From Escallonia rubra (Eukaryota; Streptophyta; Magnoliopsida; Escalloniales; Escalloniaceae), in assembly GCA_033065855.1 (NCBI GenBank), contig JAVXUO010002268.1:62001-126000 (forward strand): a DNA stretch of 64,000 bases, read 5' to 3'. Shown piece by piece: positions 21,723 to 34,199 of the stretch. Below the pieces are notes generated by a model. The model had not been told where the DNA came from. It saw nothing but the letters and a program-made list of their open reading frames with translations, and ran no database searches. A program made the position numbers and the translations under genes. The stretch's first letter is position 1, and each line of letters begins with the position of its first letter.

Positions 21723-24700
21723 TAGAGTTGTCAAACGGGCCGGGCGGCCCGCGGGCTGGCCCGACCCGGCCCGGTTCTGGCCCGGGCTGGCCCGGCCCCG
21801 TCCATGAACAGTAGCGGCCCAGCACAAGCGGGCTTGGGGCCTGGGCCTGGACCAGGCCTTCAGATTCTGCGAAAAAGCCCGGCCCAGAAACGGCCGGGTT
21901 TGGCCCAGCCCGAAGCCGGCCCGAAGCCGGCCCGGTTTGGCCCGGGCTTGGCCCGGTTCTGCGGCCCGGGTCTGGCCCGGTTTTGGCCCCACCACTTGTT
22001 TGAATTTTTTGCTTTTCCCCCCCTTTCTTCCACCCCTTTTCCAAAATTCCACTTTTACCCCCCCAACAGCAATATAACGGCTAGTTTGGGGGGTATTTTA
22101 GTCTAACCTATATTTTTCAACTCCTTTACACTCTTACCCTCCCCAACAACTATAAACGGATAGTTTGTAGGGGTATTTTGGTCTTTTGTGAAGTTTCTAA
22201 AATCTATAAATTCACACCATTTCTCTCTATAAATTCACACCATTTCTCTCTATAAATTCACACCATTTCTCTCTAATTTTTCACACCAATCTTCTTACTC
22301 TCTCTTACCTAAACATTCTATATTTCTACAAGCTTTGCTACTATTTTCCTCTCCAATTACTACTCTTGCTAATTACTACTAGTATTTACTAATTAGTACT
22401 CTTGTTTATTAATTACTAGTTTTGCTAAATTCTTTTTAATTACTAACTCTCTAATATTTGTTACTCGTTCATTCTTTTAATTGTTATTTCTTATTACTAC
22501 TCTTATACTTGTGTATTTAGTTACTCTTACAAAGTTTAGCGTGAAATATGGCTGGATTATTGAAGAAAATGAGGCGTGCATCGTCATCACGAAAAACATC
22601 ATCATCATCGCAAGCACCACCACCAGCACAAGCGCCAGCGCCACGGCCATCACAAACACCAATCCAAGCACCAACACAACCATTCGTTCATGGACGAATG
22701 AGTACAGGCTGTATGATAGATACCCAAGCCAATTGGGAGTTCAATCAAAACATTCCAGATTTTGAATACACGCCTGATGAAGACCCCCTGCATTATAGTC
22801 AAGGACGCAGCTCGGTTGGCGAAGCTACTATTCCGTGGCATAATCTCAACCCTATGCCTGGTCATGATGAAGAAGGGCTGAGCAATGCTTCCGGTAATGT
22901 GCCAGAAGTCCAAAAGGGGAAAAAAGAAAGCCGAGTGTTGGAATCATTTCGACGTAGTTACGGTGGACGGCATCCGAAAAGCTCGATGTAAGTACTGTCT
23001 TAAATTATTTTCGTCTGGTAGTGGTAATGGACATCTTAACAGGCATTACCCTCAGTGTGCACCTCGACAAGGCCACGTCGAACCTACCCAAACGCAGTTA
23101 TCTTTTGACGGTAAGTTATTTGTTTATAATCAGCGAGAGCAAAGAGACGGTCTCGCTGAATTTGTTATTCATGATGAACAAGCCTTTTCTTTTGCCGATA
23201 ATCCTAAGCAATCTAGATATATGAACACATACGTTCAACCTTTGTACAAAAAGGTTCATAGAAACACAACTAGATCCGATGCACTCCGACAGTACAATGC
23301 TGCTAAAGCACGCCTTATCGATTATTTCGATAAATTTGACGGTAAAGTTAGTCTTACTTCTGATATTTGACAATCTCCTTATACTTTTGTTAGTTATTCT
23401 TGTGTGACCGCTCATTGGATTGATGCAGATTGGGTTATGCACAAGAGAATCATCGCTTTCGAGCACTTCCCTTATCCGCACGATGGAATGAACATTGCTA
23501 TTCTTATATTAAAAGCATGCACCACATTTAAAATTAAGGATAAGATTATGAGTGTTAGTTTTGATAATGCTTCTAATAATAAAGTTGATGTTGCAGCTTT
23601 AAAGGAGACGCTTCAACCTGTACTTAATGGTGAATTATTTCATGTTCGCTGTGTTTGTCACATTATTAATTTAATTGTTCAAGATGGTTTAGCTGCTGCA
23701 GGAGATATTCTTCTCAAAATGAGGGGTATGACAGCGTATGTTAATAGCTCGAGTCCGAGAACACAACAATTTAAAACGTTGTGTGTTCAATATAATATGC
23801 CTCGCAGGAGAGCAGTTACAGATGTGGTCCACAGGTGGAACTCTACCTACCACATGCTTTTACACATTCTGGCATACCGAGAAGTCTATACGCATTTTCT
23901 ACTAACCCAGTTCCCAGCCGGCTTGCCAACTCAAGAGGAATGGCAGATGGCCACATACCTAGCTGAATTTTTGGAGGTATTCTACACGTCTACCAATTTA
24001 TTGTCTGGTACGTACTATCCCACCTCTCCTCTCGCTGTAATAGAAATTCTGAAGATGGCTACAATGTTAACAAAATGGAGATATATAGGACCTTTTAGGG
24101 AAATAGTAAAAGTGATGGATCAAAAATTTAATAAATATTGGAGTAAACTGCCTGTTATTTTTACTGTGGCTACTTGTTTAGATCCTAGGTTAAAGTTGCA
24201 TGGCGTGAACGCCTCGATACAAGAGATATCGAAATTAATGTGCTACACAGCAGAGGACACAACCTTGCTCACAGCAAAAGTGAGCAAGAGGTTTGAGGAC
24301 TTGTTCAACCTCTATCGTAATTCTGCTGACATGCGCGGGCGAGCTACATCATCATCCACTGCTGAGAGGTATTATGCGCCATACCTTCAAGGCTTTGAAC
24401 ATCTAGTAGCAAGACAACTACCAGGTGAAGGTACTTCTAATTCGGGAGGTTCGTATACTTTTTCCTCTTTTAATGAGATTGGTGTATATGCAAATACTGA
24501 TCATTATTCTGATTTATCAAGGCAAGAACAGGTTAATTTTAATTTGTTAAATTTTTGGAAACAAAATCAAAACATGTATAAAACTTTATCCCAAATTACA
24601 CGGGATGTACTGCCAGTGCAAGCCTCCACGGTTGCTTCAGAGTCGGCATTTTCAGCAAGCGGGAGGGTTTTGGATGACATGAGGAGTCGTCTTAACCCCG

Positions 24701-25532
24701 AGTCGCTCGAGCTATGTGTATGTTGGAAGGATTATCTTGATGCGAAATACCGCGAGCAAGATAAACCGATTGATGATAGGAAGAGCAGTGACTCGGATAT
24801 TGAAGTACTTCCGGATGATTAGGTAATTTGTTTTTATTTTCCTCTTTTGATCCTTTTGGTTGACGTTGCAGATTTCTTGATCTTTGATTGCTGATATTTT
24901 GGATAGACATGCATTATTATTTTGATTGTTAGAGTTTTAAGAATAAATTTTTTCACAAAATATACTTTTTTTCCATATATATAAAATAAATTTTTACAAG
25001 CAAGATATATATTTTTTCGTATATATAAAAAAATAGGTAACTTCACCTGTTTGTTTACAAGCAGCCGGTCCCAAGCCCGGATAAAAGGAGGAGGGCCTAT
25101 GAACACATTTATTATTTTTCTATATAAATTGTTATGTGTTAAGATTTTATTAATAAAGCTCACCAAGAAGAGTATGAAAATGTTTAACATATAATAAAAA
25201 ATATAATGGCTAACAAATAAATATGTATATACATACATACATATATATATGTATATTACTTATAATGAAATAAAAGGATAAAGATTAGGTTCGTTAAATT
25301 GTGAATATTGCCTAGAGATGAAATTTAAAATTGAATAACAAGAAGAAGAAAAAAAGGGCCCGGGCCCGGCCCAAGCCCGACCCTAGATATTGGGCCTAGG
25401 GCCAGGGCCTAGGTTTGCCTTCGGCAAGCCCAGTCCGGCCCGGCCCAGTTGGCAGCCCCACTGGCCCGGCCCCACAGCAGGCCCGATGGGCTTGGGCTGG
25501 GCCGGCCCAAGCCCGGCCCTTTGACAACTCTA
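21723..25532 (+). mobile_element. Complete hAT (Ac-like) element nested in the MULE
   Basis: The TIRs TAGAGTTGTCAAA are perfect at both ends and continue as GGGCCGGGC. The 8-bp target duplication AGAGATGC is perfect (21,715-21,722 and 25,533-25,540). The subterminal 250 bp on each side are dense in GGCCCGG/CCGGGCC words, which is usual for this hAT group and probably where transposase binds. At 3,810 bp it encodes one transposase in the same orientation as the MULE gene it interrupts. Perfect ends and target site mean the insertion is recent relative to the rest of the window. Confidence 0.95.
22548..24822 (+). pseudogene. hAT transposase with BED zinc finger
   Basis: The N-terminus is serine/proline/glutamine-rich (22,548 on). 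Next is a zf-BED finger (WNHFDVVTVDG, ARCKYCLKLFSSGSGNGHLN, RHYPQC, about 22,940-23,060), then DUF4413-type and catalytic segments (KVSLTSDI at the first Asp, SVSFDNASNN, and RWNSTYHML). The hAT C-terminal dimerisation domain follows (LPVQASTVASESAFSASGR, LDDMRSRL). Two lesions are visible: an extra base near 22,940 just before the BED finger, and TGA at 23,368-23,370 in place of the tryptophan that normally follows SLTSDI. Apart from these it is full length (about 750 codons), so it was active until recently. Such proteins cut and paste the element and may mobilise related copies such as the fragment at 37,728-37,889. Confidence 0.92.
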
Positions 25533-28500
25533 AGAGATGCCCATACCATTGAGCAAGAGCAAGTAGGTACAGATCATGGAAGTACAGATCATGTAGGTAC
25601 AGAGCATCAACAACAAAGTGATGAGATAGTTGAATCACCTGAGTCAGAAGATGAAGGTGAGAGTGCAGATGAAAATACATTGCATGACAGTGACTATGAG
25701 GCTGAGGAAGATGTACACATTTACAATGCACAAGTGGAGGCTGAAGAAGGCAGGTATATGGAAAGTATATCACAAATTGAGGATCAGGAGGATGGTAATT
25801 CAGAAGGCTATCATTTTGATGACTTGAGGAGTTTGCCTAGTGAATCTGAGGATGGAGAAGGCAAGGAAAACCACCCTCAGTTTAATCCTGACAGTGACAT
25901 GAACAAACCCAAATTTAGTGTGGGCATGTTATTTGCTAACTCACAAGTGTTGAAGGAAGCTATTAAGGAGTATTCAATCATTACAAGGAGGAAAATTAAG
26001 CTTTATACTAATGAGAGACACAGAGTCAGGGCAAAGTGTATGGGAAATGATCAGTGTAAGTGGGTTCTCTATGCATCTAGGCTTGAAGAGAAAAATTGTT
26101 TGGTTGTGAGAACATATCAAAAGATACATACTTGCCCAAACATATACTACAACGATCAAATCAAATCTGGTTGGCTGTGTAAAAAGTATTTAGACAAGTT
26201 CAGGTCAAATCCAACTTGGCCAGTTGAATCCATTAGGGATACTGTAAGGGTGGAGTTAGCATCTGGTGTTTCAAGGACTAAGGTATACAAGGCAATTGAT
26301 TTGGTTGATGGAAGTTACAAGCATCAGTTTAAGGGGTTGTGGGACTACTGTAATGGGATCAGCAGGACTAATCCAGGTTCTACTGCAATCATCAAATTAT
26401 GTGAGCCCACTGTTGGTGAAGAGTTTCCTAGATTTCATAGATTATACATGTGTTTGGGGGCTTTGAAGGCTAGTTTTAAAGCAGGTTGTAGGAAGGTGGT
26501 TGGGCTTGATGGGTGTTTCTTAAAGGGCCCTTTTCCAGGATAGTTGTTGATAGCAATGGGAATTGATCCTGACAATGGAATGTACCCCTTTGCCTGGGCA
26601 GCGGTTGAAGCTGAAAATCAACAATCCTGGAAATGGTTTATCAAATTGGTGGTTGAAGACTTAAACATTGAAGACCAAGGTGATTGGACTTTCATTTCAG
26701 ACAAACAAAAGGTAATATTTATTTGATTTTTTCAATTGTAAATTTGATTTGATTTGCAATAAGAGTAAATGCTTCATACTTTATTACTAACTGCACTTAC
26801 TTTATCAGGGTTTGTTGTCTGCACTAGAGGAAGTATTGCCAGGTTGTGAGCAAAGGTATTGTGTCATGCATTTGTACAAGAACTTTAGGAAGCTATTTCC
26901 TAGTTTAGATATGAAAGAATCCATGTGGAATGCTGCAAAAGCCCCTAATGTCACATACTTTAGGAGAGCAATGGACACATTAAAGACAGATTGTGTAGGG
27001 GCATTTGAGTACCTTTATAAGATATCTCCTAGTCATTGGTGTAGGTCCCATTTTTCACTCAAGTCTAGATGTGACTTATTGTTGAACAACTACTGTGAGG
27101 TATTTAATAGTTTCATCCTTAGTAGTAGGGATAAACCAATAATTTCATGCCTTGAGGAAATAAGGGGTCTTATAATGGGAAGGATTGTGAAGAAGAGGAG
27201 GGCCATGGAGAAGTGGGATGGCCTTTTGTGTCCAAAGATACAACAAAAACTGGAAACCATGAAGTCAAAGTCCTGTCATTACAATTGTGAGTGGAATGGT
27301 GGTACTCAGTACCATGTAAGGGCTATAAGTAGGGAAGAGTATGTTGTAGACCTGAAGGAGAGGAGTTGCAGTTGCAGGAAATGGGACCTATGTGGGATCC
27401 CATATGCCCATGTTGTTTCTACTATATATAATGACATGGCAAATGGAGGGAGTGGAGTTGAACCTGAACTATGGGTTGATGAATGTTTTAGGGTTGAGAC
27501 ATTTAAGAAGGTATATAGTCATCTGTTGAATCATGTTAATGGTCCCAACTTGTGGGAAGAAACAAATAAAACTCCAATTCTTCCACCTCTTTATCATAAA
27601 CAACCTGGTAGGCCTAAGAAGATGAGGAGGAAAGATAAAGATGAGGGGAAAAAAGCTGTTTCGGATGAACATGTAAACATACTTGGTAGGCAGGGTACTG
27701 TGATCAAATGTAGCAGTTGTGGTAATGTTGGACACAACCGCAGAAGTTACAGAGGTCAAGGATCTCAGCCAAAAGGGAAAGAGATAGATTTAGCTTCAAG
27801 TCCTCAACAGATAGGAAAAGCAAAGGGCAAAGGCAAAAAGAATGGCAGTAGCAAGGGCAGAAGTGCAGTAGGAGAAAGTCAGGGAAGCCAAGCAGGCACA
27901 TCCTCAACTGGTCAAAGGACTAAACAACCTAGAATGAGGAAGATAAAATTTACTGATCCAAATCCCAGGGGCTGGTTACAACCTGAACCTAGAAGCAAGT
28001 ATCCAGTGAGTGACCAATTTAGACACTGGCTTCTTTTTCATCACATTACTAATAGTTCATCCTTGAGTTGATGGTGTGGTGTTTTTTGTCTTTTCAGGTC
28101 AGAAGAAATACTACAAGGAAGGGTGCTCAAGAAGAAAGCTCTAGGGTAACAAGGTCATCATCAGCTAGGGCTCATGGACAATGAACAACTATTTTAGGCA
28201 ATATATATTGATTGCTAGGTGAATTTGATTCCTATGTAATCTTTTGGTAATCTTTTGGCAATCTTTTGGTTATCTTATGTAATCTTTTGGCTACTTTTAC
28301 ATGTAATCTCTTGACAAGTCCATCTTTTGGCAATGCATGTGATTCTTCTTTGAGACAAATGTCACATACTTTTAGTATATTTAGTTCAAGTTTATGCATA
28401 GTTAGACATGTCATTGTGACATCCATTGTTTCCATCTTCCCAATGTCATTGCTTCATCTGATTACAATTATGAACTCAATACACACTCAACAGGGAAACT

Positions 28501-28563
28501 TAACTCAACAAATGGGATTGTTTCCTTTAATTCCATCCATCTGTTACAAAGGTCCCTAAGCTA

Positions 28564-29073
28564 TTACAGGTCCTTGAGCTCTAACAACTTAGGTGAACCA
28601 GCTCCTTTAGTTCCCATACTCCCATTTGAACTTTTAAAATTGTAGCTCATAACAAACAACATGAACCACGAGCAGAGCAAAGCAACCCACAACCACCTTT
28701 GCTTAGTGCGATAGCCTCTCAATTCCTTTCCACATGTTGACAGTTGCTCCTGCTGCTCTTCAAGTTGCACCATACATCTTTGGAGCTCCTCGTCCAAGCC
28801 ATTTATTTTCTATAACAACCCAAAGATCACTTGAATAGAACGATCACACATAGGTGGATCAATCCAACTGAAGTACTCACAGGGGACTCCCTACAAATAC
28901 ATGGTGGGTGTTTGAAAATGGATGAAAAATTATGAAAAAAAATGGAAGGAGCTAAGCAACGGTTAGGACATTACCTGACCATTTTCGGCTGCACAAACCA
29001 AAAATCTTCTCCCTGGGTTTCTGTTAGTCCATGAAGTCTTCATGATGGGATTTCTTCGACAGTAGCACACCAT
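28564..29073 (-). CDS. GRF zinc-finger / coiled-coil / membrane protein carried by the MULE
   Basis: Exon 1 (29,073-28,975) encodes MVCYCRRNPIMKTSWTNRNP and GRRFLVCAAENGQ. After a GTAATG...TAG intron, exon 2 (28,890-28,564) continues in phase with GVPCEYFSWIDPPMCDRS. This is a GRF finger: CxC, the NPGRRF core, C, and C-x-x-F-x-W-x-D. A glutamine-rich coiled coil follows (DEELQRCMVQLEEQQEQL), then a membrane segment (WLWVALLCSWFMLFVMSY) and a short tail. This domain order occurs in small plant GRF proteins of the At4g04775-like type. One TAG interrupts it between FGLL and KING, just after the finger, so this copy yields only the finger or is dead. It starts about 160 bp inside the right TIR, so the TIR is its likely promoter. 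Function in the element is unknown: captured host gene, or a standing accessory gene like mudrB. Confidence 0.75.
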
Positions 29074-29086
29074 TGTATCCACTATT

Positions 29087-29215
29087 CTCTTGGTTGGCAG
29101 ATGGGTATTGGAGGGGAAAATGTATCACAAGGGAAGGGAAAAAGAACTATTGGTTGACAGATGGGTTTTGGAGGGAAAATGTATCACAAGGAAAGGGAAA
29201 AATGAGGGAAATGAG
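29087..29215. repeat. Tandem duplication of a ~60-bp unit beside the right TIR
   Basis: Two copies of 'ttggttggcagatgggtattggagggg...gtatcacaagg', immediately upstream of the GRF gene start. Could be part of its promoter. Confidence 0.85.
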
Positions 29216-29236
29216 AGAGTAAGGTCAGTTATGGGA

Positions 29237-29446
29237 ACGATTTACAAGAAGGGACGAAATTACCCCTGATTGGAATGGTCACGTGCACGGCCCATGACCA
29301 TTTAACGGAGAAAAATTAACACCGGCAGACGAAGTGGTGAAATCGGTCAGATTTGATAGTCCAGTGGCCAAAATGGCACAAAATAAAGTTGGGTGACTTA
29401 AGTGAAAAAGTGGTCATAGTTCAATGGCCATTGGTGCAATTTACTC
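29237..29446. repeat. MULE right terminal inverted repeat
   Basis: Inverted partner of 20,371-20,580, ending ...GTGCAATTTACTC and followed by the target duplication TAAACATTA. Confidence 0.9.
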
Positions 29447-29455
29447 TAAACATTA

Positions 29456-31190
29456 TAACAATTATAGTTACCAATTGCTGTACACATGCCTATAATTACC
29501 ATTTACTCTAAACAATATAACACTTATTTAATCTACTTTATTTCTTTCATTGTTACCAATTGCTGTACACATGCCTATACTGAAAGGAAAGAGGAAAAGG
29601 TAATGCACTGAATTGAGCTGGAAAAGTACTGAATGCTATATACGAAAAACAAATTCATACCACTTCAAAACTTACTATTTATCTAGAAAACAATATCAAA
29701 GACAACAGAAAAGTATAGTATTGAAAACTACAGTACTGTGTTCTAAGAGAAAGGGATAGATCCCTACATTATACAATGATACATTAAAAAAAAGTGTTTT
29801 ATTAGTTACGTGCTAGAAACTAGATCTGCAGAGCAACAAGACTAGCATGTGACTTTGGTGAGCCATGGAAAAACTAAAATGACATAAGTTGCTATGAGTC
29901 TTATATAAAATGACATAAGTTACTATGGTTGGACACTTTAACATTGACAGAAATTGCAGTAGAAGAACTAGTCATAAACTGTACTGTCAAGGGTCCTTAA
30001 CCATGAGCTCTAGGTGAATATTGATTAAAGAAGTTACGGTAACTTCTTTCATCAGCAAAACTGTCGCTTCTGACCTTTGTTACACTATGATCAGTACCTA
30101 TACCCTATCTGTCGGTAGCTTCAAATGCCCCGCCTAATTACTGATCCACAGAAATTGCACATTTGTCTTGAAAACCGTTCTAGATTCCTGGAAAAGGCTG
30201 AGAAAATGTTTGTGTTTGGTCATCCTGCATGGCAGCAAATAATTGCATGTCATTTGTGGAAATCTCCATGTCTCTAAGTCAATTCGCCTTCATTTTCAAA
30301 AGCTTTCTTCTAAGACCAGTGTTGACATTCAACTCCGACCTTTCAGAGGGAGCTAGTAAAACCTTGACATTTCAGACTTCATCTAGAATGATATTGCTGG
30401 AGTTTTAGTTTTTTGGCAATGTACTAGAGTTCAAGTTGTTGTCAGGTAAATTGGAAATTTAGGATTTGAACTTAATAAACATCGAAGTTTGTTTGACCGC
30501 TACCATGTTAAAGTGTCCAACCAAAAGTATGTTCAAAAGGAGAGAAAGGCATCTAGAGAACATTTGACTCCACTTTTTGTGAGTATGCAGCTGTATTGGC
30601 AAAACCATGGATGTGTGATCATTTTGGTATGATAAGCCAAAATTAATTAGTTGGTGTAATCAGAGTTCTTCACTCAAATTATGTTCGGAGAACGGAACCG
30701 GTCCGTGCATGGGATTAATGCACAGAATTATCGCTTACTTCAATCAGTGCAACCATGATTTATCCGTACGTGCACTTAGCTTTCTTCGTTGACATCCATG
30801 CGCATTATTCAACAACAAGATTATCTTTCTAACTTGCAAAAATCAGTATCATTTGATTACTAGCAATCTTGATCGGGTAATGTGTTGGCGGGTCCATGAC
30901 ATAACCAGTAAGTGATTCGATAGTGTATCATCCAAAATCAGTATCATGTTGCAAATAGTTTGACGTTTGTCCTTGCTGCACCCTTTAAAATTGTGAACAA
31001 GCATGATACAGCGGAGACGTAAACTTTTTCCAACGAACCTTTTTCTGTGTTTCACTTCTCTTCCTTAATTGCTGTTCACTCACTTTTGGTGTTACTTAGT
31101 ATGTAGTTTGGTAAAATGGTAGTAACAATAGCTTGAAGAAGGGTTGCACCTAACAGCATCGGAAGTCTTAAAGTACGTAATTTTGTCTAG
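29456..31190. other. No gene recognised; possible 5' part of the second CACTA
   Basis: AT-rich, with a direct repeat of 'gttaccaattgctgtacacatgcctata' (near 29,471 and 29,556). No TNP2 motif, CACTA left terminus or other domain could be read, although the tnp1-like gene to the right should be preceded by them in a complete element. Confidence 0.4.
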
Positions 31191-31205
31191 TGTGTGTTGT
31201 TTCAG

Positions 31206-32827
31206 GTACTAGGTCTTCGAAGAAACGGGGGCCAACAATGGGAAAGAAGACATGGGCAAGGGAAACACGTGTCCACGTTGGATATGATGATGATGGATGT
31301 TGGATCACTGGAGCAAATGACGAGCTTGGTTCTTTTGTTAGGTGTGTGGTGCGTGTGTCCAACCTTTTACCAATCGATTACCAAGACCGGAATACATTAC
31401 CTCAGAAGTACAAGGATTCGGCTTTGTCAGAGATTGAGGTATAAGATTCTTTAAGCATGTTACAAGATTCTTAGATTCACTTGTTGTTGAGGCTTTAATC
31501 ATGCCAAGTTTTAGGTCTTGCTTTAATCATGCCAAGTCTTTGAGGTATAAGATTCTTTAAGCATGTTACCAATCTAGGCTTAGGTCTTGCTTTAATCATG
31601 CCAAGTCTTTCTTCATATGGTAATTGGTGTTCTACTTTGTTCTTGCTTGCAGAAAAGATTCACCACAGATCATCCGCTTGCAAAGGAGGCTATCATGACT
31701 AGCCTTAACAAGAAGTGGAGGGAGTGGAAATGTAAAGTGAAGAAGGAATATTTCAATCCAAATGACATTGCAGAATCCCAGAGGAAAATTGCCAAAGAGA
31801 CAAGGGTTGATAAGGACCAGTGGAACACCTTGGTTACTTATTGGCAAGATGATGACGTGCAAGTATATTCTTGCCAACTTATACATATCGTTATACCAAT
31901 GGAACTGAGGCCAATGGATAGAGATAGAGAAAACCATCTATGATAGCTTCATTAAAACTGCTTCTTGTAACTAAACTACCTGAGTATATTAGTTAAGTAA
32001 GGTGTACTCAACCTTAGGTCATATGTTAGTTATATATGTACTAATTGTGATACTTATGTTCTAGAAAGAGGCAGAAGATAACCGCTTGAATGCATTGGGG
32101 CAGAAGTATCCACACACCTTAAGCCGCAAATCAACTGTAAAGAAGAGGCGGGAACATGTAACATACTTCCATTCTCATATGACATATTTAATATCTATAA
32201 CTACATTGACAAATTTGCTATGTATATACCTTATATTGTGTTCATTTTGTTAGTTTGAGAAGTATAAAGTCACACCAACTAAAGCTACCATGTGGATAGA
32301 GTCTTAAAGACAAAATGAGAAAAATGGAGGCGGCTTCATTCCCCAGGCTCATAGTAAAATTGTAAGTAATGCTATGTTGGTAATTTGTTGCATACGTGTG
32401 AATCCTTTGGCTTAAGTCCTTTGTTGGCATTTTTTCACCTTGTTCTAGGTTAGCATGCATAATGTGGAACAATGACTGTGATGGTCAGTTTAGGAGGACA
32501 CCTTGTGTTATATATGTTTACCCAACTGATTTATATGAACTTGTAGGCTGAAATCCAAAGACTCCAACAAGCCTCACCATCCGAAGATGGCACCGGTGAA
32601 GTTGGTATCCTTTCCGAAGTTTTGGGCAAAGAGCGACATGGTAGAGTTAGGGCGATGTGGTGACGACTCGTGCGAACACATTGGCCTCTCGTCAACATGC
32701 AAACAATGAACAAGTGCAACAAATGGCCGAGGAAATCACTTCTCTTAAAACACAATTGCAAGAGATGGATGAAGTCAAGGCAAAACTGGCTAAATTAGAA
32801 GACGTTATTAATCAACTCATGCGTTAG
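31206..32827 (+). pseudogene. CACTA tnp1-like (Transposase_24) gene, five recognisable exons
   Basis: Five exons with good GT-AG borders join in phase. 31,206-31,439 holds TRSSKKRGPTMGKKTWARET and LLPIDYQDRNTLPQKYKD. 31,653-31,862 holds LNKKWREWKCKVKKEYFNP and DKDQWNTLVTYWQDDDVQ. The others are 32,065-32,157, 32,254-32,361, and 32,547-32,827, the last ending in a coiled coil (MAEEITSLKTQLQEMDEVKA). The order matches plant Transposase_24 proteins, the DNA-binding partner of TNP2. Two lesions are visible: TAA in exon 4 (32,305-32,307) and a one-base shift near 32,650. At least one 5' exon is missing. It lies upstream of a clear CACTA 3' end at 34,723. Confidence 0.8.
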
Positions 32828-34139
32828 AGTCAAGGACAGCCGTAGTTCTCTAGCTCTTGGGTAATTTTTTTGCAAAATCTAACTTGTAACTTCCTTTTAA
32901 CTTGCTAATCAGTTGGTAGCTTATTTGGATGTTGTGCTCTAATGCAGCCTAAGTGTTAAATATGATAGCTATAACAAACTTTACATTATCTTGAGTTGGT
33001 TAAATGGTTGGTGAAGATGTTGTTTGCAAACCAAAAAAAAACCATGTATTAACGTTGATGGGCGCTTGTCGTTGGGGAATGGTTGCAGTCATTTTATTGT
33101 ACCAATTGAAAATTAAGTGTGTTAACCAAGTCAGTCATGGCTTAGAAAATTAATACATGTTGGTGAGGTTAGAAAACTTAATTTAGTGCAAAAAGCAATG
33201 GGTAGGATATTTGCATATTAGGAAACGAAAAGAAAGGTAGACTTGGCCGTATATCCGGAACCGGAAGATTAGTGACTGTAACCCCTGTTGAAAAACTTTC
33301 AGTTATTGAACCATTGATTTTCTTAATTACAGAATACACCTTAAGGCTTAGGGACCAAAAAGAGCTTTACTTTTTCATCAAGTGGTTAAATAGATCAATT
33401 GCAGTATCACCACCTCCACCATACTGTTTACTCAGCATTTAATTTTAATTATTCCTATTTTTTTTTCTCCTTCGTTTAATCCAAGCATAGGTATTCTACT
33501 GTTCACTCAGGATTAGTTCTCCTTTATTTCAGTGCCAACACATGTAGCTGTAAAATGCATTACTGCATAAGAATGGCATGTTTGTCGGTGAATGTCCATG
33601 TTTGGTTAGGTTTAATGTATGTAGTGTTTGGTGTTGAAGTATATATATGTCTGAAATCCATGATAGTAGATCATTCTTTTTGGACTCATGGTTATGGTAG
33701 GAGTATATATATGTCTGCCACTTGCTCGTACATTTGCTCGTACACAGCTTAGCCTTGTGAAGTTTGGTCTATGTAGGTGTAAAGTTTATAGTAATAACAG
33801 TTTCCTTTCCAGCTATATACTATATCTCTTGATATAAGGTCTTTTGTTTATCATTTAACATGTGTAACCTCTGTATCAGGTTATTGCCAAGGTGAATGGA
33901 AATGGATTATTCTCGATCTTGGTGGTTAATTTTGATCATGTGCATGGACGGTTGCTGGGTTGATTTGGAAATTTGCATGAGTATTTACTAGGTTTTGTAC
34001 AGACTCATAAAAAGTCTCTGACTTTGCTTTTTCTTTCTAGACAAACATGTGTTATTGTTTAGGATTTGAATAGATTGCGGTTGTTTTGTGACCAATCAAG
34101 TCCTAATTTAGATTTAACTTCCATATAGTTTTCACTAGC
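32828..34139. other. Non-coding part of the second CACTA
   Basis: AT-rich DNA between the tnp1-like gene and the subterminal repeats. One 65-codon plus-strand frame has no recognisable domain. It probably represents the element's 3' region. Confidence 0.4.
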
Positions 34140-34199
34140 TATATGGTATGAAGAAAAGCAAGAAACAGAGCAGATTTATATACAGGGAGTTGGCAATGT

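Larger units (their letters stand above)
20790..28184 (+). pseudogene. MuDR-type MULE transposase (interrupted by a hAT)
   Basis: The PB1-like N-terminus starts in a tentative first exon (20,790-20,839) and continues from 21,178 (VYVEGFVTYVDYCDCDKYS, later GMSLDNGLRVLGGDDD, VIEVYVEHG). The exon crosses the hAT insertion and resumes in phase at 25,541. Then come an acidic linker, the MuDR N-domain (FSVGMLFANSQVLKEAIKEY), and the DDE region with GLDGCFLKGPF and ISDKQKGLLSALEEVLPGCE. These two are joined across an intron at 26,712-26,808. A SWIM finger (CSCRKWDLCGIPYAHVV) and a zinc knuckle (CSSCGNVGHNRRSY, last cysteine now Y) follow. A second intron (28,006-28,097) leads to a short basic last exon ending at 28,184. 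Lesions: a one-base loss near 21,320, TAA at 21,550, and TAG at 26,541 in place of the usual glutamine after the first catalytic Asp. Otherwise it is collinear with functional family members. Confidence 0.9.
20371..29446 (+). mobile_element. Complete MULE (Mutator-like) element, 9.08 kb including a nested hAT
   Basis: The termini GAGTAAATTGCAC... are inverted over about 210 bp (20,371-20,580 and 29,237-29,446), with roughly one mismatch per 15-20 bp. A perfect 9-bp target duplication TAAACATTA flanks it (20,362-20,370 and 29,447-29,455), the length expected for Mutator. Inside are a MuDR-type transposase gene on the plus strand and a GRF-zinc-finger gene on the minus strand, convergent as mudrA and mudrB are in maize MuDR. 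Without the nested hAT it would be about 5.26 kb. A few clear lesions in the transposase show it is no longer autonomous but is fairly young. Confidence 0.93.

Noticed and set aside
21621-22106. Glycine/proline-rich open frames on both strands at the hAT left end
   Set aside because: They arise from the GGCCCGG subterminal repeats and contain no domain.
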